Origin: a virus
Length of the DNA: 22,282 bases
Virus record (IMG/VR): IMGVR_UViG_3300025652_000622
Coordinates: 1 to 22,282 of that record
Direction: 5' to 3' (one strand)
Shown: positions 14,094 through 22,100 of the stretch, piece after piece
How the letters are laid out: the number at the start of each line of letters is the position of its first letter
Position numbering within the stretch: position 1 is the first letter of the stretch
Translations under genes and position numbers: made by a program
Notes under the pieces: model-generated
Databases searched by the model: none
The model's input: only the letters and a program-made list of their open reading frames with translations
Told to the model about the DNA's origin: nothing

Positions 14094-14157
14094 GGCTTCT
14101 CCTTAATAAAATTGCCCCCTAATTACATCTCGATTATGAGAAGCCATCAGGGGGCAA
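14092..14157 (-). promoter_or_regulatory. Tape measure leader: terminator-like stem with an SD-masking helix
   Basis: Stem 1 is AGGGGGCAA/TTGCCCCCT (plus 14149-14157 and 14112-14120), 9 perfect pairs followed on the minus strand by TTTTATT, like an intrinsic terminator with a 28-nt loop. That loop holds the complement (14138-14147) of the ten bases at 14092-14101, which contain most of the tape-measure SD and the first two bases of its ATG. The two helices interleave, so an H-type pseudoknot or alternative folds are possible. This would limit transcription or translation of the 6.6-kb gene. Confidence 0.65.
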
Positions 14158-14164
14158 GATTAGT

Positions 14165-14494
14165 TTATTTCGGGGTGATTAATCCAATTGTAAACAGAAC
14201 CTGTTCAATAAAATAACGAGGTGCTTGTTTGCTATGTCCTTTGTTCAAGTATTCAACATACTCTACTTTGTTATAAATAGTTCCGTTTACAAAACCATCT
14301 CTGTCTTTAGTAGTCTCGCTATTCCAACCACTTCGGGCTTTCCCCGTATCAACTGGAGTAACAATTCTTAGAGTCTTTGTAGCATAGTCAATTCTATCTT
14401 CAATCTCAAGATTAGATTGTTTAGAAACTTCCCTGCGTACTCTTTCCATTTCTTTTTTAAAGTTTACTAGCTCTAGGCTTACTTTAATTGACAT
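14165..14494 (-). CDS. HK97 gp10-like neck/minor tail protein, 109 aa
   Basis: Start set at MSIKVSLELVNFKKE (14494) because GGAGTG lies 7 nt upstream; the longer frame to 14560 only overlaps the chaperone gene. The features of HK97-gp10-like proteins are visible: a helical N-terminus, TPVDTGKARSGW at about 52-63, then IYNKVEYVEYLNKGHSKQAP, then FIEQVLF. These proteins usually act at the head-tail junction or in tube completion. In most siphophages the gene sits before the tail terminator; here it lies between the chaperone pair and the tape measure. Family call moderately sure, exact role less so. Confidence 0.7.
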   Translation of the reverse strand: MSIKVSLELVNFKKEMERVRREVSKQSNLEIEDRIDYATKTLRIVTPVDTGKARSGWNSETTKDRDGFVNGTIYNKVEYVEYLNKGHSKQAPRYFIEQVLFTIGLITPK

Positions 14495-14498
14495 GTTA

Positions 14499-15142
14499 TC
14501 ACTCCATTTTAGGTGCCCAACCAGAGCCATCGCCATTTTTGGCAGAAAGCATCTTTTCAAGGAATTTACCTTTTGGTCGTGCGTGGTCTGCTTTCTTTTC
14601 AGATTCCTGTATAGAAGCCATCATTGCCAGAGTTGGAAAGATTTTCTCAGCAGGTTCTTTTACACCCTGTGTCCTAAGGTACATGTAGGCACGTTGATCA
14701 TCTCTCCAGCCAACGGGTCTTCTCTTAAAAAATTCAACCCATTTTAATAGTTCGTCATAGGGCATCTCTTCTTTGAGAGTATAAACTGGCATACTTAAGT
14801 TATATGCCAGCTCATAAATAGACTCGTCAGCGGGTGTTAGTTTCCCGCAGTAGCATCCCCAAGACCAGAGTAGCCCAGAATAGCTGTTGAAATATCGTTC
14901 AATTCCCCAATTGGGAAAGTGTTAAAATCTTCATCGGTAATATCTTCAGCACCGATAACTGAAAGACGAATTACATCTCGCAAAAGAGAAAGCTGCCCAG
15001 AGTCTTCATTCTTTGACTTTGCGGCTTTCTTAACCATTTCTTGTACTTTAAGTACTTCCGAAACGGAGAGCTTACGAATTTCTACCTCGTCGCCCATAAA
15101 AGGGACTTTTTTAGTGATAACTTTACCTACCAAATGTTTCAT
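14499..15142 (-). CDS. Tail assembly chaperone, long frameshift product (gpG-T type)
   Basis: Ribosomes that slip -1 at GGGAAAC (14846-14840) avoid the TAA stop and read on through LTPADESIYELAYNL, MPVYTLKEEMPYDELLKWVE and FFKRRPVGWRDDQRA to the stop at 14499. The result is 101 + 113 = 214 aa. The second part has the typical T-domain look (PYDELLKWVEFFKRRPVGWRDD, 97 aa if counted from an internal ATG). That ATG (14792) has no SD and lies in a hairpin, so independent translation is unlikely. The long form is expected to link the tape measure and tail-tube subunits during assembly, as in lambda. Confidence 0.85.
14786..14810 (-). other. Hairpin over the internal ATG of the T domain
   Basis: CTGGCATA (14810-14803) and TATGCCAG (14793-14786) form a perfect 8-bp stem with a 9-nt loop on the minus-strand RNA. 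The in-frame ATG at 14792-14790 lies within the stem. It starts 29 nt after the slippery site, further than classical stimulators, so its more likely effect is to block internal initiation. Confidence 0.5.
14837..15142 (-). CDS. Tail assembly chaperone, short form (gpG type)
   Basis: 101 aa. The pattern KVPFMGDEVEIRKLSVSEVL, then KVQEMVKKAAKS, then LSVIGAEDITDEDFNTFPIGELNDIS is characteristic of phage tail assembly chaperones, which bind the tape measure protein and help tube polymerisation. The AAGGATTATAAGT leader gives a good start. The gene ends with the slippery GGGAAAC immediately before TAA, so a minority of ribosomes make the long form. It lies between the 79-aa gene and the tape measure region, as expected. 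Confidence 0.9.
   Translation of the reverse strand: MKHLVGKVITKKVPFMGDEVEIRKLSVSEVLKVQEMVKKAAKSKNEDSGQLSLLRDVIRLSVIGAEDITDEDFNTFPIGELNDISTAILGYSGLGDATAGN
14840..14846 (-). other. Programmed -1 ribosomal frameshift site GGGAAAC
   Basis: The minus-strand frame is gcG GGA AAC taa, an exact X XXY YYZ heptamer in the zero frame directly before the stop. The downstream chaperone frame is -1 relative to the upstream one and stays open across the junction. Lambda G-T uses the closely related GGGAAAG. Confidence 0.85.
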
Positions 15143-15153
15143 ACTTATAATCC

Positions 15154-15393
15154 TTACTTTAACTTGTCTTTTTCTGTGAATAATTCTTGGTTATTTGCTT
15201 GAAAATCGTCTAGCAATTTTCTTACTTGGTGCAATACCGAAAGGGTCTCAAGGCAATCTTTACCTTCAACTGAACCGTCTTCAAAATCTTTGAACCGTTC
15301 AAAACTCTTTCGAATGCTAATATCTACGCTACGCCGCATGTGCCTAAAGGTTGTGCGCATAACAAAACTCTTACTAAATGGTTTATCTGTCAT
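15154..15393 (-). CDS. Hypothetical protein between tail tube and chaperone, 79 aa
   Basis: Basic N-terminal half (KSFVMRTTFRHMRRSVDISI) and a helical second half (LETLSVLHQVRKLLDDFQ). It is located between the tail-tube and chaperone genes, where siphophages often have a small extra tail gene. It is separated from the tube gene by a terminator-like hairpin, so it may be expressed less. SD AAGAGAT is modest. No family recognised. Confidence 0.7.
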   Translation of the reverse strand: MTDKPFSKSFVMRTTFRHMRRSVDISIRKSFERFKDFEDGSVEGKDCLETLSVLHQVRKLLDDFQANNQELFTEKDKLK

Positions 15394-15410
15394 GTTATAT
15401 CTCTTATACT

Positions 15411-15439
15411 AAAGAAGAGAGGGCGGTTAAGCCCCCTCT
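15411..15439 (-). terminator. Terminator or attenuator after the tail-tube gene
   Basis: AGAGGG/CCCTCT arms (15439-15434 and 15423-15418) plus an inner GG/CC step with one bulged base form a stem 11 nt after the tube stop codon, followed by TCTTCTTT on the minus strand. A leaky terminator here would help make far more tube protein than the downstream tail proteins. Confidence 0.65.
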
Positions 15440-15449
15440 AATTTCACTA

Positions 15450-15989
15450 TTAGGCTGCAGCAACTGTTGCTGGACCAAAGAAGTCAGACTGAGCCGACAG
15501 AGTAACAGTCGCAGTAGTTGCGTCTGTCAACTGTGGGTTAACCAGAATAGCTTCAATTTTGCCTTTGAAGTAGAACTCTGTGTTTGCAGTTGCAAGAGTC
15601 GAAGCTGCACCTTGATCTGCAGTTACAGCGGATTCTGCCATCATAAAGCGGAATACAAGCTCTTCACCAATCAAAGCGTGAATTGCTTGCATATCTTCTG
15701 CAACGTAGTTAACAGTAACTTCCAAGCTTGGAGCGTCTGCTTGACCCTGAACCTGAGAAGAAGTCTTTTGACCATAAACAGGAACGTTTACGATGTTTGC
15801 AGGAGTACCTACAGAAGGGAACTCACGCACAGAAGGCATACGGACGTGGTCCGCATCAGCTGTACCTGGGGCTGTGCCCACAAAGAGAGCAGCGCACTCT
15901 GCAGCAGTGTCTGTGCCTGCTGGGATTGAGCCTTTAAAGATGTCGAGGTAAGTGAAGATACCTGCACCAAGAGTTGAGATATGAGCCAT
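15450..15989 (-). CDS. Major tail (tube) protein, 179 aa
   Basis: Assigned from position (after the tail terminator, before the chaperones) and from sequence character. It is a beta-rich, Thr/Ala/Val-rich protein starting MAHISTLGAGIFTYLDIFKG, with repeated strand-turn patterns (VTVNYVAEDMQAIHALIGEE, TEFYFKGKIEAILV, TATVTLSAQSDF) typical of tube subunits. It would polymerise as hexameric rings round the tape measure. There is only one such gene and no sheath gene nearby, which indicates a non-contractile tail. SD CGGAGAAT. A terminator-like hairpin follows. No direct diagnostic motif, so confidence is mainly contextual. Confidence 0.8.
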   Translation of the reverse strand: MAHISTLGAGIFTYLDIFKGSIPAGTDTAAECAALFVGTAPGTADADHVRMPSVREFPSVGTPANIVNVPVYGQKTSSQVQGQADAPSLEVTVNYVAEDMQAIHALIGEELVFRFMMAESAVTADQGAASTLATANTEFYFKGKIEAILVNPQLTDATTATVTLSAQSDFFGPATVAAA

Positions 15990-15992
15990 TTG

Positions 15993-16394
15993 TTATTCTC
16001 CGTATTTGGTAAATGGAATTATGTAAGATGCACTATAAAGTGCTTTGTTTTGAGGGTCTAGCCCCTCCACGTTTAAGTAAGATGTTCCAAACTCTGTACC
16101 ATTTGTTAAACGCTTATTTTGAAGTACGGTATCAAGAATATCTGAGATAGCCATAACGCGGGATTGCCCCTCGCCAGCTTTAACGAATACCTTAACTGCT
16201 ACCATACCCTTTAGAACTTTATTGCCACCGTAGGCATTTCTGCCACTGTTGCTCGGTAAGACATTTAGTCTACAAAATTCACTTTCTGTATTGATGTCAC
16301 CTTGATAGTTATCAGGATAGACCTCAATGTTGTTTACTGTCCAGGCCACAGAGGCAAATACAGATTCAACGTCTGCTAAGACATTATCATACAT
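15993..16394 (-). CDS. Tail terminator protein, 133 aa
   Basis: Begins MYDNVLADVESVFASVAW. It has an N-terminal helix followed by strands and a C-terminal strand reaching ALYSASYIIPFTKYGE, the pattern of gpU-like / DUF4128-type tail terminators that cap the tube and join it to the head. VAVKVFVKAGEGQSRVMAIS is a typical mid-segment. A very strong SD (AAAGGAGGT) lies in the end of the preceding gene. The order adaptor - closure - terminator - tube supports the call. Confidence 0.75.
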   Translation of the reverse strand: MYDNVLADVESVFASVAWTVNNIEVYPDNYQGDINTESEFCRLNVLPSNSGRNAYGGNKVLKGMVAVKVFVKAGEGQSRVMAISDILDTVLQNKRLTNGTEFGTSYLNVEGLDPQNKALYSASYIIPFTKYGE

Positions 16395-16395
16395 A

Positions 16396-16731
16396 CTATA
16401 CCTCCTTTGCCAGTATTGCGTCTATAGTAAAGCCATTGTCACTATGATCAACAATACTGTAAGATCCAGAAGAAACAGTTAGAGTATCATAAACAGACAG
16501 GTTTGGGCCTGACTTCATAATAGCAGTAACTGTAAAACCGTCTCCATAAGATTTTTTGGTCGATTGCAAGATAACATCAACAGTAGTAGTACTGGAAGTG
16601 CTAACTATGCTCCGTGTTGCAAAATCGTAACCAGAGACGGTTTTTGTAGAAAGTGTACCTTGTTCTACCAAGTCACCTGCGGCAGCAAAAGCCTTATCAA
16701 CAGCCTTTGTTACTTTAGCAGAGAGTGACAT
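16396..16731 (-). CDS. Head closure / head-tail joining protein, 111 aa
   Basis: MSLSAKVTKAVDKAFAAAGD is followed by a beta-rich body (VDVILQSTKKSYGDGFTV, SVYDTLTVSSGSYSIVD), a layout shared with small head-closure proteins (lambda FII / HK97 gp7 type function). Its ATG overlaps the stop of the adaptor gene by one base (TAATG), and its last codons hold the SD of the tail terminator gene. The role is inferred from position plus general resemblance. Confidence 0.7.
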   Translation of the reverse strand: MSLSAKVTKAVDKAFAAAGDLVEQGTLSTKTVSGYDFATRSIVSTSSTTTVDVILQSTKKSYGDGFTVTAIMKSGPNLSVYDTLTVSSGSYSIVDHSDNGFTIDAILAKEV

Positions 16732-17237
16732 TAGTTAGCCCTCCACCAGCTTGCACCTAGCCCGTCAACACCTCTTCTTAAAAGTGGACGGATAGGCTTA
16801 ATAACAAAACCAGGGGTTACAGAGATTCTAGTAACATCGTTATTAGAGTCGCTGACACTGATACTACCAATTTTAATACTTTCGTATGTTTGGGTTGTCT
16901 GTGCTACTAAGTCCTCGTTATTCAGCAGGTGTAAAGCCTGTTCATAAACAGCTACTTTGACTAGAGAAGGGATTTCTGTTTCAGAAAAAGCAATTTGCAT
17001 TCCTAGTCTATTATCAAGGTAGTTAGCGTTTCTTCGTGGCCATGCAAGAGCTTGGGAAGAACTAACAGCAGAGCCAATCCAAGGATTGTTGTCAATAATT
17101 TGTGTAGCAGTCACTAGAGCTTCTTCACGGGTTGAGTCTGGAGCGGAAGTCCAACTAGCAGAATCGATTCGTGTTTCAAAGTAAGCGTCAGCGTCAGCTA
17201 TTTCCACATAACTATTAGTATTAAGAACTAAAGCCAT
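16731..17237 (-). CDS. Head-tail adaptor with DnaT-like fold, 168 aa
   Basis: The segments YVEIADADAYFETR (10-23), STREEALVTATQIID (about 35-49), QALAWPRRNA (about 62-71) and IPSLVKVAVYEQALHLL (about 89-105) are the signature of phage adaptor proteins annotated as 'DnaT-like ssDNA-binding'. Despite the name, they bind the portal after packaging and prepare the neck for closure. It follows the capsid gene with an AGGAGGAG SD. The C-terminus, LLRRGVDGLGASWWRAN, resembles adaptor tails that insert into the portal. Confidence 0.82.
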   Translation of the reverse strand: MALVLNTNSYVEIADADAYFETRIDSASWTSAPDSTREEALVTATQIIDNNPWIGSAVSSSQALAWPRRNANYLDNRLGMQIAFSETEIPSLVKVAVYEQALHLLNNEDLVAQTTQTYESIKIGSISVSDSNNDVTRISVTPGFVIKPIRPLLRRGVDGLGASWWRAN

Positions 17238-17255
17238 TAGCTCCTCCTAGTCTTA

Positions 17256-18371
17256 TTATGAGTGGTAGATAGGCAGGATGCCCAAGTTCAAAGAATCCAT
17301 TTTACGGTTCCAAGAGCCAGCAGTTGCGTAAGCAGTGTTAGTTGCGAAAGCATTAGTTGCGCCAGCCCAGTCATAACCCATTGGGTGCATGATGAAGCCA
17401 TAACGGTACCAGATGTTTGTAGAGCCGCCACCTGTGTAGGAAGCTGGGTTACGATCAACTTCAACAGGAGTTGGAGTGGACACTGGTGCAAAAGACACAG
17501 AACCTGGCTTCAGAACGAAAGAACACTTAGCAGAAGAAGCGTTCAGGTCGCCAGTAGCAGGTGTGATTGTCTGGCTTGCACGAGTCATGATCAAGCGGAA
17601 CTTACCACCGAAGACTGTGTCAAACTCAAGGTTGCCGTCTTGTACACGAGTTTGGTCAACCAAGTTGGCTGCACGCATTTCAGCCATAACTTCTGGGGAA
17701 GTAGCCAAGTACATGAAATCTGGTTCCATGTCTTTGTAAGCCATGCCGATAGCTTTGAAGAGGCGCTCACCACGAGCAGCACCAATAGCGGAGCTGTCAA
17801 AGAGACGACGTGCATCGGAAGTACCTGTTGCAGCAGCACCAAATTCGCCAGCAGCGTTGATGTCAACAAAGAAGCCAGTGTTTGCAGCGTCTGCGTCTGT
17901 TTCGAAGGATACAATACCACCGTTACCAGTACCGCCAGCATCACCGAGGGCAACCTCGTGAGCAGCAACACCCTTAAGAACCTTCAAGAGTGCATCACCC
18001 TCGTCGTCGCCACGTACTTTTGCGAAGTCACGGGCAATCTTGGAGAGACCGTCTTGCTTCGAAACAACTTCCTGCAAGTTAACCTGCTGTGCACCGAAGG
18101 TGCGAACAGTCTTAACATAGTTAGCAATGTCAGTTGTGATATCAGTGTAAGCACCATCAGTCGCCGACGACAACGATGGAACGTTGATGTTTGCGGAGAG
18201 TGGCTTGTACCAACGGAACTGACCAACAAAGGACTCGCCGTTAGCGTTGATGTCATCACGCTGGCCAACGATGCCAGTGGAGTTAAGCTTTTTCTCAGTT
18301 GTGTAAGCCTCATCTGCATAAGCAGAGATTGCGAGTGCTACGTTCTGAAAGTCTGTGTTTGTAATAGCCAT
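17256..18371 (-). CDS. Major capsid protein, 371 aa
   Basis: Abundant shell subunit, identified by size, position after a scaffold-like gene and before the adaptor, and sequence style. The N-terminal region is helical (QNVALAISAYADEAYTTEKK), followed by a strand-rich body with FRWYKPLSANINVP and VKTVRTFGAQQVNLQEVVS, then KIARDFAKVRGDDEGDALLK, and a C-terminal part with PTPVEVDRNPAS and YRYGFIMHPMGYDWAG. This matches the large family of marine-phage coat proteins with an HK97-like fold, although the fold cannot be proven here. AAGGAAATAAATC precedes the ATG. The antisense strand is also open for 378 codons, a by-product of codon bias. Confidence 0.88.
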   Translation of the reverse strand: MAITNTDFQNVALAISAYADEAYTTEKKLNSTGIVGQRDDINANGESFVGQFRWYKPLSANINVPSLSSATDGAYTDITTDIANYVKTVRTFGAQQVNLQEVVSKQDGLSKIARDFAKVRGDDEGDALLKVLKGVAAHEVALGDAGGTGNGGIVSFETDADAANTGFFVDINAAGEFGAAATGTSDARRLFDSSAIGAARGERLFKAIGMAYKDMEPDFMYLATSPEVMAEMRAANLVDQTRVQDGNLEFDTVFGGKFRLIMTRASQTITPATGDLNASSAKCSFVLKPGSVSFAPVSTPTPVEVDRNPASYTGGGSTNIWYRYGFIMHPMGYDWAGATNAFATNTAYATAGSWNRKMDSLNLGILPIYHS

Positions 18372-18401
18372 GATTTATTTCCTTATGGTAACTATTAGAT
18401 A

Positions 18402-19082
18402 TTAGTAAGTGTAATTACCTAGCTGACCTTTGGCCGCTAGAGAAAGAACTTCTTCTGTTGTCATTTCACCAATAGACTTTTTCTGTTCCATTGACGAGGT
18501 GCCAGACGTAGTTGTCTTACCAGCACCAGTATTAGCTTTAATTCGAAATAGGAATGAATTCTCTTCATTCTTAGAGTAAGATGAAATAAAGTCCTGAATG
18601 TTAGTACCGGCTTTATGAACCCAAAGACCATCATCATTTTGAACGAGTTGTTCAACAATGTCACGATAGGCCATTTGGCGACTACGCTCATTACGGAAGT
18701 CTAGCCCGCTAAGCGCAGAGTTAACTACACTATCACGGTTAAGCTTAACATTCTCTTCTTCAAAAACTTTAAGCTTTGCCTGGGCTTCAGCAAGTTTTAG
18801 CTCTAGAGCTTCTTGCATTTTTCCCTCTTCTTCCAGACGTTGAATATGAGCTTGTTTTTGTTTTTGCTCAATTTCAACAGCCTTTTTCAAAGCTTCGTCA
18901 CGTTCACCCGCCATTCGATCCATGTTGGATTTCATTTTAGCGAGTCGTTCTTGGACTTCACGTTCAATCGGATCTACTTCACTCTCAGTGACAGTTCCCT
19001 CTTGAACAGTTTCTTGTTCTTGAGTCTCAGTGGACTCATCTTGAGCAGTTACTTCTTCAACTACTTTATTCTCTTCACTCAT
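18402..19082 (-). CDS. Scaffold protein, 226 aa
   Basis: Acidic, low-complexity N-terminus (residues 1-45, Glu/Thr-rich), then a long coiled coil (about 45-118, from VQERLAKMKSNMDRM to AQAKLKVFEEENVKL), then a C-terminal domain with FRNERSRQMAYRDIVEQLV and a Gly/Ser/Thr linker. This is the standard build of internal capsid scaffolds. It directly precedes the capsid gene (30-nt gap). No protease is seen in the window, so processing is undetermined. SD AAAGGAAG lies 8 nt upstream. Confidence 0.8.
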   Translation of the reverse strand: MSEENKVVEEVTAQDESTETQEQETVQEGTVTESEVDPIEREVQERLAKMKSNMDRMAGERDEALKKAVEIEQKQKQAHIQRLEEEGKMQEALELKLAEAQAKLKVFEEENVKLNRDSVVNSALSGLDFRNERSRQMAYRDIVEQLVQNDDGLWVHKAGTNIQDFISSYSKNEENSFLFRIKANTGAGKTTTSGTSSMEQKKSIGEMTTEEVLSLAAKGQLGNYTY

Positions 19083-19104
19083 TATTTCTTCCTTTCAAGC
19101 ACAG

Positions 19105-19146
19105 CTTGGGTTATGATTTCTTTAAATATACAGAGTTACAAACTCT
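19105..19146 (-). promoter_or_regulatory. Scaffold/capsid leader with hairpin and shared 10-mer
   Basis: The minus strand has AGAGTT-TGT-AACTCT (19146-19132), a 6-bp hairpin with a 3-nt loop, then ATAACCCAAG (19114-19105), the same 10-mer that follows the dyads at about 6640 and 7320. It lies between the large polymerase-like gene and the scaffold gene, 23-64 nt before the ATG. This could be a promoter for the head genes; a weak terminator is the alternative. Confidence 0.5.
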
Positions 19147-19181
19147 AGTTAGGTTAAGTCGCATGGGCTATTACAAATAAA

Positions 19182-22100
19182 CTATGGACCAATTCCATAC
19201 CAGTCCTTACCCGCAGGTATTGGGGCTAGTATTTCTTCTCTTGTAATCTTATCTTTAGGATCGATAAGACCTTGTGCCTTTGCTTTAGCAAGTAAAGCGT
19301 TGTAAGACTTGTTCGATAAACCCTGTCTACGCATTTCAAGAAGGGTCTTTCTGATAGTATTGCCCTCTAGAGCATCTGCATAGATGGTTCTAAGAGCAGC
19401 TTTAGCGTTGTCTGCTTCAGCGATGTTTGTAAAAAAAGCATCGTGAATCGTCCCTGTTTCAACGTTGTTTTTACGTCCCCACAAGTGAAACCTACGTACA
19501 ATAACTGCGTCATTGCTGTGGTTACCATTTACACCTAGTCCGATACGTGCGTCGTTAAGCGAGCCTTTTCCTAGCAGCTTTCCGTCTTGTGCACTGTCTT
19601 CATAGATGTTAGCAATTTTACGACCCGTAACCGGATCAGTAAATTCAATGCGCTCTTGTATCTTTGGTCGATACCTTTGCGTCATAATCTTTCCGTCAAA
19701 AGTAACCCACGGTATATCTACCTTTTGAGTTTCTTCAACAAAAACCTTTGCCACGTCTTTCCAGTAGTTAATGAAGTTGTCTGTAACCGGAGCACGTTGT
19801 GCTAGGTTCTTAGACATGATTCTAGAAACTTCCGAAAATTCTTTTGGGCCAATTATCCCTCGTCTGGAGTTCATAAGTTTATTTACAAAATCCGCAGTAT
19901 CAGGATGAATGTCTTGTGCTTGCTTTAACAAAGTTCTACCAGCAGGTTCATTCTTGTTGATCATTTCAATTAGTTCTGCTCTAAAAGAGGTTAACTCTGA
20001 TTCAACACCAATGGCACCTTGCCGATTAGCAATCTTAATTTTACCATCAATAATCCTAAGTTGTTCACCGAGGTTATCCTTAGTGACAGTAACATATCCT
20101 TTGCCATCAAGAACTTTTGATAACTGTCCAGCAACGTTTGCAGTCTTAGTCGCATCGCCCGCTCCGTAGAAAGAAACCATATTCTGTGACTTAGCCGCCT
20201 TAGCTAGGTCTTCCCAAGTAAGACTTGCGTCTCTCAATGCAGGAATCTTTAAGAAATCAGGATCGTTAACGGTGTCCATCGCAACTAGGTCATATAGGCG
20301 GTTTTTCTGAGTGGTTGGCAAAACATTACTTGCAAGAGATACTTTACGATCACCCGTCGAGAGTCCAATGATTTGAGCACCAGAAGAACTGGCGTCGTTT
20401 TCAATCATTAACTTTGTCTTATAGGTTGACAAACGAGATACATTGTTAAAGTCACCGTTTACATGATCATAAACACGAGCGTACTCTAGAGCCATTCTAG
20501 ACATCTTAGGCACTTCAGGGCCTTCAAGCCCTTTAATAAGTGGATGTTCTAGAAATTCCCTAAGCCTACGATCTCTTTGTGTCTTTGACTGAAGCAACCT
20601 TCCAAGTTCAAGTAACTTTGATTCATTCCTACGAAAGATTTCTAGACGTCCAGATTGAGTAAGTGCTTCCGTGCCAGGACCAATCATAGCTCCTAACTGA
20701 ATACGAAGCTCCCTCATTGCGCCTGGTGTCATAGACTTTGCAGTACCTGAGTTTAAAAAAGGCCGAACAAGCTCACCACCAGTAGGTGTAAGATAACCAC
20801 GATGGTATACCCGTCCACGGGAGTCAATAAAGACATTTGTTCTAAAGTTCTTATTACGCTGCGCATGAAACTTAACAGTTGACATAAGGCCATAGCCTTG
20901 TTCTCCACGATTAAGTATTTCATGCCGAAGTTCGTTTATAGAGTCATAATATTTAGAGTTACCACGAGGATCTCTGAAACGTACAATGTCGTCCATAAAG
21001 CCTGCAAATTCAACATCAACACCATACTCGACGTTAGACACATGATTCATCATCTGTGCCATTTCAGCATCAATTTGTTTGGCATCATAGTCAGCAAACT
21101 TATCACGAGAAATAATAGGTATACCTGTGTCGTTTCCACGAGAGTCTACAAAGGTCTTTTTGTTTGCCTTAACATACAATCTATCCTTATCATTGATAGT
21201 TCCTAGACGTCGAGCAATAGTTACTCTTCGCTCTGCCTCTTGGAGCTTTATCAAACCCTTATCAATAACAATAACTTCCCTAGAGATAGTGTCTTGCCAC
21301 CCACCGGAAGTTCTTCCAGTTTCCAGATCAAGTACACCTCTTCGTGTTTTACCTCTAAACTGAACTTTGATCATGTTTTGTTTGACCATAAAGTCTAATA
21401 TTTTAGAGCCTTCCGCATGATTATCTCTCAGCGTGTTTTTAGTAAAGGGTATAAGGTTTTCAAAATCTTTCGAGAACTGCTTACCAATGTTAATCGCAAG
21501 AGAGTCGTAATCAGTTGACTGCCCTGATGAAATTAGCTTGGCAATCTTAGTGATACTATTAAGTGCTGCGTCATCCATTACTTTAGAAGTAGGCTTTTTG
21601 TCAGCAATCAAAAATTCCATATCTAGAATTCTTCGAATAGCTTCATTCTTTTTTGATACGAGTTGTGTCCACCAAGAATCAGAAGGTTCTCGATTGTATA
21701 AGAATTTGTAAGAGTCATAAGCTTGCTTTACAAAGGGTAACTTTAAGAATTTTTTCTTTAGTTTATCCTTAGAAGGATACTTTTCAGTAAACCCGTTAAA
21801 GTAAACCCGCATAGGTGACCTACCAGTAAAGAACAGCTTTTTGGCTAGGGCTTTTCCTTCGGTACTACGCCAAGCATCAATATAACGTTGATCTTTTAGC
21901 TGGTCTCTTACAAGCTCTTCAAAGTTGTAGTACTTACCCATAATCTGAACTTGTGGAGTATCCTTGGACAAATAGCTAACAAACATCTCTGACCTTTGTC
22001 GTGAGCGGGTGTCTAAAAGCCTTGAAACGTTCTGAACAGCAAACCTGTTTTCCGCTCTAACAACTGAAGCAAAATCTTGCCAAGGGTCTTTGTTTTTAGC

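Noticed and set aside
14495-14560. Longer start for the gp10-like gene (131 aa from 14560)
   Set aside because: The extra 22 residues lie wholly within the chaperone T domain and lack an SD, whereas 14494 has GGAGTG at good spacing.
14499-14792. Free-standing 97-aa tail protein gene
   Set aside because: Its ATG has no SD and sits in a hairpin; the reading frame continues upstream to a perfect -1 slippery site, so it is the second half of a fusion.
15378-15929. 183-codon plus-strand ORF opposite the tail-tube gene
   Set aside because: Antisense shadow; composition is Cys/Arg/Ser-rich and implausible, and it would cross the terminator hairpin.
17262-18398. 378-codon plus-strand ORF opposite the major capsid gene
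   Set aside because: It mirrors the capsid gene exactly, is Cys/Ser-rich without domains, and results from the absence of certain codons in a highly expressed gene. The capsid frame has SD, size and context.
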